A stretch of DNA of 64,000 nt from the NCBI GenBank assembly GCA_947034885.2, contig OX344753.2, positions 20,832,001-20,896,000 on the forward strand, written 5' to 3'. Positions 44,601 through 54,886 of this stretch are shown piece after piece; within the stretch, counting starts at the first letter, position 1, and every line of letters begins with the position of its first letter. The DNA is from Thuidium tamariscinum. Taxonomy: Eukaryota; Streptophyta; Bryopsida; Hypnales; Thuidiaceae. Position numbers and translations under genes: made by a program. The notes under the pieces were generated by a model that saw only the letters and a program-made list of their open reading frames with translations, did no database searches and was not told where the DNA came from.

Positions 44601-44644
44601 TCCTGAGCTACCTTTACGAAGCCAAACGAAGAATTCTCAAGTGA
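41580..44644 (+). CDS. APX3: Ascorbate peroxidase, tail-anchored peroxisomal/ER membrane type
   Basis: Nine coding exons: 41580-41692, 42338-42462, 42655-42704, 42938-43003, 43172-43220, 43407-43489, 43648-43727, 44083-44185, 44411-44644; 300 residues in frame. This heme enzyme reduces H2O2 with ascorbate. Distal residues Arg36, Trp39 and His40 are in LRLAWHDAG; proximal His160 is in LSGAHTLG; Trp176 is in [15 protein letters not shown]; Asp205 is in STDKALL. A C-terminal extension has one membrane span (about 269-291) and a basic end (AKRRILK), as in Arabidopsis APX3/APX5, which insert in peroxisomal membranes facing the cytosol. No chloroplast transit peptide is in frame. All catalytic residues are present. 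The start at 41580 is fixed by an upstream in-frame stop and homology ([19 protein letters not shown]). Symbol by closest subfamily. Confidence 0.95.
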
Positions 44645-46700
44645 AACTCACGCAAATCCTACTTTCGATGACGCGATCGGTACAGCCTATTACCTTCTTG
44701 TGCTTCAAGTGTAAGGAGCTCCGGAAATCTTCAGATTTGACCGGGGAGTCGCAAAGGATGTGTTGTTTAATACAGGTATAATATATTGAACGGATGTTGT
44801 GGTTTTCTAACAATTGAACTAGCAATCTTGTAATCCATATTTCTAGGTTGCCTCAACGATGAACCACTGGAATTCCTGCTGCTCTAGTGCTCAAGAACTT
44901 CATTGTAGAAACCAGGAGTTTAGAGGCTTAAATTATTCTTAATCGTACTAGTATTCTTACTGTTTGCTATCTGAACATTAAGTCAATTATGCTCATATTG
45001 GTTAATTGACTATGCGTCTGTGCTGAGCAATATTTGAGTACATGAAGGATGTGGACGTGTAAATTTGTTCTGTACTTAGGGAAATGCACGTGGAAAGTAC
45101 TGTACATATCTTTGTTTTACTGAACTCAGATCCTGCGACATACAGTGAAGGGTGACGATTTTCAATTACTAATTGGTCTTTATTAGTTTTGATCCCCAGA
45201 TTCTTGTCAAAAATACCCTGATTTAGAGTTTTCAAGTCTTGTTTGAGAATGGCTTCTTATATCGGAACGCAAGTCTTGCACTTTGATGCTTCTTAATATT
45301 AAGCCAAATGAATTGTTCTCAAAGAGATTGGCAAACAGAAGTGGTGTTCTTAATCCAGGGAGGCTTGGGTAGATGAGTCGGTTGGAACGACAACGATTGT
45401 GCGTGATTATGTAGCGACTGGTTGTGGTCCACAGTTTGGAACTTGTATAGTCTGGTCCAGAGTTTGCTATCAACAGACTCACTGCGAAATCTGAATTGAA
45501 TGGACTCTTAATGAAGCCAACCTTAGAAAGAGTGTCGGAAAGAGATGCAGGTTCTTCTCCACAGTTGCCTTAAGATACACTTTCATGTGCTGGTAAAATG
45601 TCAAAGCTCCAAGTAGTTTCTTAGGGTTGAGAAAGTGTGTAATTATGTTAAATATGTTGTAAATGAAAACAAGTAAAGTAAACTTGCCAATCACTACACA
45701 AACAAAATTTAAATCCTTCTCCACAATTTTGTAGAAACTTGCAAGCTTTGCTATGTTAAGATTCACTTCCAAAAAATAGAGAGCAAAAAGGTTTCCTCTT
45801 GCAAATTTCAATTTGAAGGTAGTAAGCTTGAAATCTTGAATGGAAAATTTTTTAGCCCTTCACTACACAATGTGATGAGCATCTATCTTTTTGTGTAGTG
45901 ATAGGGAAGTTTTTTGTGCAATGATTGAAAAGTCTCTTATGTGGTGATTAGAATTGTCCGGTGAATGGTGTGTTTACTATAGCATTGCTACAAGAGGTTC
46001 TGTCTTGGTGCATGAGCTCACTCTTTGAGTGAGATCCTATTCAAACTTCCTCACATGTAGCTTTTGTTGATGCAAAGCTTCCTTTTCAGTTCAAAATCAA
46101 TAAAGTTTTCATAGTTGATTATTTCTATGGAATGGAAATAAAGTGAAAAGTAGGATTGTTTTGTGAGGGAAATTTTTATATATATTGTGTTGATACTTAA
46201 AATGTATGTGCTATTCATTAATGGAGTCCTATAATTTTAGATTATTTACTAAATAAGACTTGTGATATATAGTACCAAGTAAAACTATGTGTAGTGTAAA
46301 AATGTCATTACAAGTGAATAAAAAATTTCTCACCCCAACATGCATCTAAAGGAAATGTTTTCTTTAAACTTCAAATACAATATGGGTTGCAAACTTCAAT
46401 TGCACACTAGAAGGTGAAAAGGGTCTACATTTTTCTACATATTCCCATAGTAGTCTAGTGTACCATGCCCCATGAGCCTTGTTGTCCCAATTAAAAGCAT
46501 TGAATCTTGTGTAGAAAGAGTTGTCTAAAGTTGCCCCCCAAAATTGCAATCCTATCACCTAATTCACCCTTGACATTTTCTTATTGAAATATACACTATA
46601 ATTTGATCATGAGATCTTAGGATCAATTTTGGATTCACCAAAAATCAGCACATTCAATAGTCATATGTATTCATATGAAGCCTAAAGAATTTATACACGA
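44645..46700. other. APX 3' flank and spacer
   Basis: The first 250 bases or so are probably the APX 3' UTR. CACTAC/GTAGTG motifs at 45690, 45858 and 45895 hint at worn CACTA termini, but flanks do not match. No gene is seen. Confidence 0.4.
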
Positions 46701-46701
46701 A

Positions 46702-47752
46702 GAACCTAGAATCATCATTTCAATTTCCAGCAAAATCTTTTTTTTAACCCCTAAAGTCCTAAACATCATTTTTTGAGATTATAAATTTTTTGGGCAGCTC
46801 ACTATGGATGGAGTTTTTATTTTTTTTCCTTGAAACTTTGATACAATGTGTGTCCGAGGAGTAGCTTTAAGGCCCGACAATTTCCATAACTTTTGACTTC
46901 ACAGTTAAAAAGTTATGACAGGATATGTTGTTTTCTTTACTCGGCGGGCAGCCCGGGCAGCTGAAAAAACTTCTTCAAAAAAACTTTTTTTTAAAAGTGA
47001 AATTTCAAATTGGTTCTTTAGGTTTATACAGACATGGGAAGCTTTGAATCAATCCATTCCGATCAATGAGTCAAAAGTTATGAAGGTTTTGAGTTTGGGG
47101 TAGTTTGCGGCTAGTTACAGAATCTCTACAGTGCAAAAAAAGTTTAAACTTCTTCATTTAATTCAATTTTTCATATTTTTGGAAAAAAATTTAAAAAGGT
47201 GTAGATTATTTATTACAACATTTTAACCATTGGAATTGAAAATTTTCAATTCCATGAATAAAATGTTCACAATTTAGTATTTTGGCTCATTTTTTACTTC
47301 TTTCTACTTACTTATTTTTTCCTATATGTTGTACAATTCCAAATGGTTTGAAATTTTTTGAGAATGTAGCCAACTTGCATTGAAGTATGAATTCAAAGAT
47401 TAACCACCATTTTGAATTTTTTTTCACACAAATGTAACCTTGTGAAGTGCAGCTGCCCGGATTTTCGCAGTGATAAAAAAACAATTTATGTCAATTCAAA
47501 TGCTTATATCTTGCAATCTACATGGTGGAAATTTCTGAAATTTTTTTCACATGTTTACAAACCACCTTACTACAAGATCCTATGGTTACATGAGTCAAAA
47601 ATGTGTTTTAAGAAAAATATTTGCACTTGTATTAGAAATGGCAGTTTTGGAGCATTTTTGGTGAAAACATAGTCAAAAACCTTTAGGAGTTAAATGAAAT
47701 GAGAAAAACCTAGGATCGTCATTTCAATTTCCAACAAAATCTTTTTTTTTTT
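46702..47752. mobile_element. TIR element family G (46745-47690) between ~45-bp direct repeats
   Basis: The element starts TTAACCCCTAAAGTCC and ends with the complement of TTAACTCCTAAAGG, about 946 bases. A second family copy is at 62787-63722. Direct repeats of about 45 bases, ending TTTCAATTTCCA-CAAAATC plus a T-run, lie at 46702-46746 and 47705-47752, too long for an ordinary target duplication. Non-coding. Confidence 0.5.
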
Positions 47753-47778
47753 AAAATGAAATGAAAAGAGCTGTGTTT

Positions 47779-48052
47779 AAGGTGGGTACACCTAAAAGTG
47801 CCACTTTTTGGTACTGTGCCTAGTAACTATTACTGGTCTGATCAAATTTTCATATAGTCTTCTTGGCAAGTAAAAGCATGTTCCAATGCACCAAAAAACG
47901 TAGCATTTGGATACAATATGCAAAAGTTATTAAGGTTCAAAGTCTGTTTCTAAAAGCGCTTCAGCCAAATAGGTACATAATGGAGTTCAAAAATGTACAG
48001 CAACTATAGATGGCACTTTTAGGTGAAGCGCAATTATAGGTGTACCCACCTT
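47779..48052 (+). mobile_element. MITE family D, intact copy (274 bp)
   Basis: Termini AAGGTGGGTACACCTA and the complement AAGGTGGGTACACCTA are perfect inverted repeats, with TA at the junctions. The subterminal block CACCTAAAAGTGCC is also inverted near both ends. It matches the interrupted copy at 30577-31116. Confidence 0.8.
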
Positions 48053-48296
48053 ATATGCTTATTTGAATACTTCAAAGAACGATTACCTTAGTGTGACTAA
48101 AAAAGAAAGTACAAAAGTGAACGGTAAGCGCTCTACTATACATGTACATGTAGGGTTGCTTATGCGTCCTATGAATGTGTACCAAATGTTACGCATGTGA
48201 CGAAGAGATGAACCCAATGCCTCTACAGTACGAGGTTGCTTGGTTGCCTCCCACCAGTTTCACGTTGGGAAAAAAACATCCTACAAGAATCAGCAC

Positions 48297-48626
48297 TAAG
48301 GGAGGTGGCTCGAAAACCGCTCAGGCTCGAAAACTGCTCACCTTCTAAAATGTATATTTTTGGTACATGATGCTTTTTGATCTTTACAGTAATGTACAAA
48401 CAGTGAACATTTGAAGGGGTGGGCGGTTTTGGAGCCCTATGCCATATTGACTTCAAAAATTCATAACTAACTCTACAGAGCTCCAAAAAATATGAAATGA
48501 CTTGGGCTAGATGCCTATTCAAGTTGTCTTTCAAGAAAAATTCACTGGAAAATATTTCAAGATGTTTGACCTGCCCAAAATTCTGTTCCAACCCTTAGAT
48601 GGGCGGTTTATGGACCTCCTCCCTTC
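48297..48626 (+). mobile_element. MITE family A, copy 3 (330 bp)
   Basis: Left CTAAGGGAGGTGGCTCG, right complement GAAGGGAGGAGGTCC. The interior matches the other A copies (GGAGCCCTATGCC, GATGCCTATTC, TTGTCTTTCAAG, CCCTTAGATGG). Confidence 0.7.
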
Positions 48627-48748
48627 CTGCACTACATTACTTCATAGTACGTACATCTACAAATCAATTAGGAGAAAGACTTCACGGAATACTGAAATTA
48701 TATAAACCGTGCAATGCTGTTTCACATGTACTAGACTCATCGCCATCA

Positions 48749-48815
48749 ATTCGAGTCATCCATAAATTTGAGTCATCCATAAATTCGAGTCATCCATAAA
48801 TTCGAGTCATCCATA
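48749..48815. repeat. 17-bp minisatellite, four copies
   Basis: ATTCGAGTCATCCATAA is repeated four times head to tail with one substitution and a slightly altered last unit. Confidence 0.9.
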
Positions 48816-49250
48816 CGTACCAAAAATCAGCATTTGAAGCTACGTGTTGAAAAAGAAGTTCTAAAATACTCTACGTTTGGTGAGGCTTGCATCATGCATA
48901 AAAGCAATAGAAATGATTGTAACATGCATAAAGCCATAGAAATGGTTTCTAGAAGCATCCCTTTCTAAATTTGAAATGAATGCTTGAATTAATGATTATT
49001 TCAGATTTTTCAAACCTTGTAAGAAGGTAGTTGAACAATGAATCCTTGTTTTGAATTAAATTAGTAGACACCTAACCAATTAGTTAGAAATGAACCCAAT
49101 GTGGCTCTTTAACCATCCATTGAAGAAGTGAAACTAAATCTTGATCAAGGTTCATTGTAATTTACAGTTCATTTTCCCACAATTCAAGTGTCCATTTTAC
49201 AGCTCCTACTGGACGGTTGAAAATGCCCACTCTGTTTTAGAGCCCTCTCC

Positions 49251-49570
49251 TATAAGGTAGGAGGTCTTTAAATGGAGCGAGCATTAAAATGGAGCCCTAT
49301 CTTAAATGTAGACAGTTTGTACATGTTTCTTTTTCATAGCCTTCAGTGGTGTAAAAACTGTGTACATTTTAGGCAATGCTCCATTTTAGAGCCGTATGCC
49401 ACTTCAACTTCAAAATTTGATAACTAATTCCACAAAGCTCCAAAAAGTATGAAACAAATTGGATTAGATGTCAATTCTACTTGTCTTTCAAGGAAAATTT
49501 GCTGAAAAATATTTCTAGAAGTTTTACTTCTCTGAAATTCAGTTTCAGCCCTTAGATGGTCCATACCTTA
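49251..49570 (+). mobile_element. MITE family A, copy 4 (320 bp)
   Basis: Left TATAAGGTAGGAGG, right TCCATACCTTAAT. It is the clear reverse complement of 20183-20515 over most of its length (CCCTATCTTAAATGTA, TGTACATGTT, TCTACTTGTCTTTCAAGG). TA at the ends suggests a TA target. Confidence 0.75.
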
Positions 49571-49827
49571 ATCCAGGCTCTTTACAAGGGAAACTGAAAC
49601 GCGTGACGAGAACGGGGGCGGAGGACATTTCTGTGCCGAAAGAGCATTGAATGCTGCGCTTCCCGTGGCACGGCAGCTTGGCAGCCTTTGTCTGGGCAGC
49701 GACGAAGCCGGGATGAGGCGGGCCTAGGCCGTGTGAATTGCTCGGTGGGGGTAGAACAGGGAAGACTTTTTGATGCACTACTACAGTATAGCAGTGGTGG
49801 TGCTGGCGGCAATAGGGAAGACTTTTG

Positions 49828-50093
49828 GCAGGACGCTAACTTCGTCCCACGAAGTGAGTCCAGTAGGGTAAAATTTGAGTTACCCGGGATAAAAGTGAAG
49901 AAGCCCCGTAGTTTTGTGCCGTGTTTCTGGGTTTGTGAAAGGCTTCTCCAGCTGATTTGGGGTCCCTGATTCCAAATATGAATTCAGAATTGAGAAAAAA
50001 ATAAGTTTGCAAAAAATAAAAAATTTCAGTGTTTACACCTGGGGTAAATCCAGCCCGCTGGTTGCACTTCGTGGAACGAAGTTAGCGTCCCGC
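49828..50093. mobile_element. Mutator-type MITE with 9-bp target duplication
   Basis: Ends GCAGGACGCTAACTTCGTCC and the complement GCGGGACGCTAACTTCGTTC, 29-base inverted repeats with two mismatches. The 9-base sequence AGACTTTTG flanks it exactly (49819-49827 and 50094-50102), the hallmark of Mutator-like elements. Length 266 bases. The TIR itself has an inner palindrome (ACTTCGT-CCACGAAGT). Confidence 0.85.
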
Positions 50094-50102
50094 AGACTTT
50101 TG

Positions 50103-50110
50103 TGACGTCA
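50103..50110. promoter_or_regulatory. TGACGTCA palindrome
   Basis: A perfect bZIP-type palindrome in the GC-richer stretch upstream of the orphan gene fragment. Its activity is unknown. Confidence 0.3.
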
Positions 50111-50424
50111 AAAAAGCCAAAAAAGTCTCGCGACGGTATCATTAATAGGGAAGACTTTTGTGACGCACTATTGTTAGTAGCAGTGGTGGTGCCATGTTTT
50201 GCACGCCAAGCTTCCCGAGAGAGTTAAGGGAACCCTCTCCTCGTGCTCCGACGTCGCTACCCCACTCACTCAGTCCGGAGTATTCTTGAGAAACGCTCTA
50301 AGCGCTGCCCCTCTCGCGAAGGCCGGTTTCAGGCTCCCCTGCGAATTTCGACTGGTGGGACGTGCGGATCGAGGTGAATTCTTCGCTCTCTTGGGCTTGC
50401 CGACAACTTGAAGTCCTCTTCGAC

Positions 50425-50765
50425 ATGAATGCACGAGAGCAGCTTGTATAGTGAGTTGTTGTTGCAGTTTCTGTCACAGGTTTCGTCGCCTGACGTTTCG
50501 CATCACGCTCTGGGCACTGAGGTCTTAGTGGTGTGGGAGTTCCAAGTTAGTGTCACAGGTTTCTTCGCCTGACGTTTCGCATCATGCTCTGGGCACTGAG
50601 GTCATAGTACTGTGGGAGTTCCAAGTTAGTGTTTCGGTTTTATGGTGTGCAGAAGTGGTATGCTCGATCTTGGGGACTAATTTGTGGCGATATTCTCTCT
50701 TGCAGAGCCGTGAAGCCATCGAGGGAAAAAAAGCCCGCAAGCTCCGTGCGAATTCTCACCTCAAG
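50425..50765 (+). pseudogene. Orphan 5' gene fragment, two short exons
   Basis: Exon-like 50425-50445 (MNAREQL, then GTATAG) and 50706-50765 (SREAIEGKKARKLRANSHLK, then GTACGA; preceded by TTGCAG) join in frame. A GC-rich stretch upstream (49570-50420) looks like a promoter/leader, and two AGGGAAGACTTTT blocks and a 79-base tandem repeat show it is rearranged. No continuation is found before the transposons beyond 51100. I do not recognise the family; it may be the broken start of a host gene, or a real gene with very distant exons. Confidence 0.35.
50474..50631. repeat. 79-bp tandem duplication
   Basis: Units 50474-50552 and 50553-50631 both read TCACAGGTTTC-TCGCCTGACG to CCAAGTTAGTG with four or five differences. 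It lies in the intron of the orphan fragment. Confidence 0.9.
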
Positions 50766-51114
50766 GTACGAGTGGCTACATTTGCATCTTTGGTGATATG
50801 GTTGGGACTGAGATGTTTGTCTTGATGGATTGATTGTAGTCTGCCTGATATTGGGAAAACAAGTTCTGATCGGTTGATATGCAACATGTTGATCTTCGAT
50901 ATCGTAATTAGTTGTAATTAGTTGGGTAGATTTTGCAGGGCTGGACTCAGCTAGTTTGGGATTTAGGATTGTCTAGTCAGAGTCAGAGGAGACTATGCAT
51001 TTGGACGAGGGAGTGATACTTGAATTATGAAGGTATGACACGAACTGGCGTGATGAAACACACCATTGGTCTGGTTTGTCGGTTCAGGCCTTGACCATAG
51101 ATGGTGAATTTTGT

Positions 51115-51367
51115 TAAAATGGCGGTTTCCTAATGCCATTTTTCAGACCGCACGGTTTGAACTAGAAACTGACATCTAAGAATGGTATAGATTTCAAACA
51201 TCTATGCCTCATGTAGATTTTCAAAATCTATGCCTCATTTAGATTTTAAATCGTGTGGTTTGAAACATCTTGGATAGGTGTAGATTTCAAATATCTATAA
51301 TACATGTAGATTTCAAAAATCTGTTTGAACTGTCAAAAGTGTCAAACTAATGGAATACCGCCACGTT
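51115..51367. mobile_element. Probable MITE with inner GTAGATTTCAAA repeats
   Basis: Left AAAATGGCGGTTTCCTAAT, right complement AAACGTGGCGGTATTCC, an imperfect inverted pair. The interior has about five copies of TAGATTTCAAA-ATCT and an inverted CGCACGGTTTGAA / CGTGTGGTTTGAA pair. Boundaries are approximate. Confidence 0.45.
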
Positions 51368-51908
51368 TGCCATATAGTGTTTTCTTCGTTTATGAACATA
51401 TGAAAATAATCAGAATATAATACGTGTCACTTTGTTGTGCAAGCATACTTTGACATTGTTCTTGTCTACTAGATTGAAGAGGGTCTTTTTGAAGAAGGTT
51501 GATGTATCAACTAACTCTCTTGTCCTTTGTTAAAGTATTTGGATTAGATGGCATTTGAGGGAAGGGGAAGGCTTCTTTCCTTTATTGTGAATGTGTAGTT
51601 GGTTGTTTGATTATTAAGTATTTGAAATTTTTTAGAAAGTTTAGAATTTTTTTGTGTTTTCTTTTAATTTAAAAGAAAGTTTTGAAAGTTTTTGGAAAAA
51701 ATAGTAGTTTTTAAATTTAAGAAAAAATTTTAAGTAAATTTTGGTTGATGTTTCTTGCTATTTGGGAATTTGCAATCTTATTCAAGTTTGAAAGAACATC
51801 TAATGGTTAGAGGATATTAGGATAGGGTCCTAGATTGTTGTGTTGATCACTTCTACATCATATAGACCAAGTTTATATGGTCAAAGCATTGTATTTGATC
51901 TTTAAACT

Positions 51909-52174
51909 TTAGCCCTTAAATGTTGAGGCAAACGTTTTGGGTGCAATAAATGACGATGAATCTAACCTTCTAGAATAGAAGAACAACTATTCATTTTTGG
52001 TATTAGGGTGGAAAGGGGAGATGTTCTACAATTCTTTGACTTCTAATGAATATATTTGGCTTATTCCAAGTAGATGATATCACGTAGTATCAAAATGCAT
52101 GATTTCCACGGCTACCGATTCATCCTTCAAGGTTTAAGGCAATATTCTTATATAATCCGTCCTTCAAGGGTTAA
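51909..52174. mobile_element. Small TIR element, family H copy 2
   Basis: Left TTAGCCCTTAAATG, right complement TTAACCCTTGAAGG. The interior matches 5546-5775 (GTTCTACAATTCTTTGACTTC). A partial duplication of the right end (CCTTCAAGG-TTAA) is present. Confidence 0.5.
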
Positions 52175-52244
52175 AGTAATATTTTTATGTACAAAGTTGT
52201 GAAGGCATTGAGGGGATCAAGTAGTGCATTGTGCAAATCCCCTA

Positions 52245-53004
52245 GGGTGATTGCAAGAAACACTTGTCCTATTTTTTGTCCCTTTGACCTCCAACAGGTA
52301 GTTTTTTGCACATAACTTTTACATATTTTGTTTATTTGGCTTGAAATTTGGAATGAAGGTGCCCACAAAAGTTTTAGATGTTGAGTAATTTTTTCAAAAT
52401 TTTCAAAATTATTTTACTATTTTTAACCTACTCCCAATAAAATGTCTACTTTGGCCATTTTGGGGGATTTTAGTCCTATTTTTGACCCAATAATCCGAAT
52501 TTGAAGTCACAAATTGGACAAGTTGGAGGTCTACTAACATTACAAGGATTGATGATGAATTTTTATGAAATTAGCAACATGTCTATTGCATACATGGGGT
52601 CAAAGTGACCTTCCTAGGTACAAAGGTTATGAAAAGGGAAAATATTTCTTAGAGGAATTTTTTATTTCAATGTAGCCACAATTTTGTTTAGAAAAATGAA
52701 TTTTTTAAAAGATTTTTTTAGATTTTTTTTAATTAATAAAAATGATAAGGTCCAAAAAAAACTTTTCTGTTGTTTTCTACTCCCAATGGCCTATGTAGTA
52801 CTTTGTAGTACTCTGTAGTACTACATGGTACTACAAAGTACTAAATCAACGGCCAAGATTTACAAGTGCCCCAAATCAACATCTAACAATGATAGGCATA
52901 ATGTAGAGGCACAATACTAGCAAGATTGCGTAGGATTGCCAGTCCTATGTTAAAAAACTGCATTTTTGAGACAAAAAGGTGTGAAGTGTTTCTTGCAATG
53001 GCCC
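52245..53004. mobile_element. TIR element family C, copy 2 (760 bp)
   Basis: Left GGGTGATTGCAAGAAACACTT, right complement GGGCCATTGCAAGAAACACTT. The interior has a palindromic cluster of TAGTACT-type repeats (52795-52850). Non-coding. No target duplication is clear. Confidence 0.75.
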
Positions 53005-54886
53005 TCAAGTTCAAGTTTTTGATAAAAGGCTACAGGCGTTTTAAGAATATTCTAGATGAAATTGATTGAAATAAGTTTTAGTCACATTCTAATTTTTCAA
53101 ATTGTCAATGTAGAGTGTTTGGTATTACAGGCAATTTCTATCAATAGTATTTAGTAGACTTTGTATAGAGTGTTTGGGAGTTTTTTGTTTGTAATTACAT
53201 GCAACTTTATTATAAGATAATTAAATGGCACCAAGTGATTTTTTTTAATTACTTTTTGTAATCACACCCTTGACATTGAAAATTGTTGGGAATCTTACCA
53301 TATGTAAATGATACTTTGGCATTTGCAAAGGAATTGGACATTGTACAAGTCTCTCAGATTCAGTAATCTCTCATATATTTGTCAATGAATTGTAATATAA
53401 CAATAATATTTCACTATAAAATCATGTATTAAACCTCTATTGCATTTGATACATTTGTAATATTTGATGCTATTTCATATTTTTATTACTATCAATTTTA
53501 TTTTTATTGTTGGATAATATCTTTTCATACATATAACAAGCTATAAGCATGTGATTGCATCACCTTTTGTTTTTTAGAAACTCTTCTTGAAAGCTAACTA
53601 TGAAAGTTGAGAGGCACTTTTTAGATGAATCTAGTATTAAGTGTAGGCTATCTTATGTTGTCAACATTAAGAACTTGTATACGAGAGGTAATTGTAAAAC
53701 CGTTTCATTTAGAATCTCTTAAGTTTGCTAATAATCTCATCAATTTTTAGGGTCATCCAACATTAAAGATAGTAGGACTAGAAAATTGTAGCTTATAGGT
53801 GATGTGACCTTAATTCATATTATCACATTTTTATAGAATTCTCTAAACTTTAAAAGATTTTATTCGCTGCAAAATGGTTATACATTTCTTTGGTCTAAAT
53901 GTAACCTTTTGAATTGTATTCAAATATCAATCTTATATTTTTAGTATGTGGTATTATGATAGATTGTCTATACTTGTAAATGAATTTAATTTAAATTGTG
54001 TAACATTGCCATCGTTATAATTTTCTAGGAAAATGTGAATACATTAATAAGTATAGCAACACAATTCCAATTAATATGACTTTTTTTAGGAGGTACAATT
54101 TAAAATAGAGATTGGTGTGAAGATTTATCAATCAATGTTTTTACCTAGATTTTTACACCTAAAAAAAACTTGTGATAATCTCTCTAAGTCAAATGTGACT
54201 CCACTAAGCTATATTTATCTTTTTTTTAATTGATGTATTTTCTATTGCTATTGAAATTCTTAGAGTTTTAGTAATGGAAAATAAATAAATCACTACTATT
54301 TCTAGAAGACCAAAGAATTAAATTTTAATCAATTTTTGTATACATTAGATTAATTTGGAATTTTTACTACAACAAAACAAATTTGAAGTTTTTATTGAAT
54401 AATATCAAATTTTGGACAAATTTCCTTTGATGCCAATATGGTGCATTAGAAAATTATTATGTGCTACTAGGTTAGAAATGAGGTAGGAAAGGATTTTTTT
54501 TAATGGTGATTCTCACATCAATCTTGTTTAATGTCTTATTGTCTTATTGTCTTAATGTGGGATTTATTTGAAGTAGTGTTTGAAACCTATGGCCATTTTT
54601 TTGACAATCTTTAACAATTTGCTTTTACTTAATATGTACAAGTGTTAAACTTTTGATTGAATTTGAGCTTCTTTCTTATGTTCTTTAGCATTTATGTTAG
54701 GTTTCTCAATCTCATTTTTGTACATAATCCATCCTTTTTAAAAAAAAAGGTTGAGTTCATGTTGCAAACAATTGTGAATGTGTTATATTATTTTGAGCAT
54801 TAAAACTAGGTGGTTGTAGCAGTTTCAAAACTACATTTGACAAGACTACATTTGGAGCATTTAATATTATAACAAAACAAGAGTTC
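53005..54886. other. AT-rich spacer upstream of the kinase gene
   Basis: Very AT-rich, with no coding or repeat signal I can support. The last few hundred bases should contain the kinase gene promoter. Confidence 0.4.

Noticed and set aside
45690-45900. Third CACTA element bounded by CACTACACAA and TTGTGTAGTG
   Set aside because: The 3-base flanks differ (AAT against ATA) and no subterminal repeats are seen; at most worn ends.
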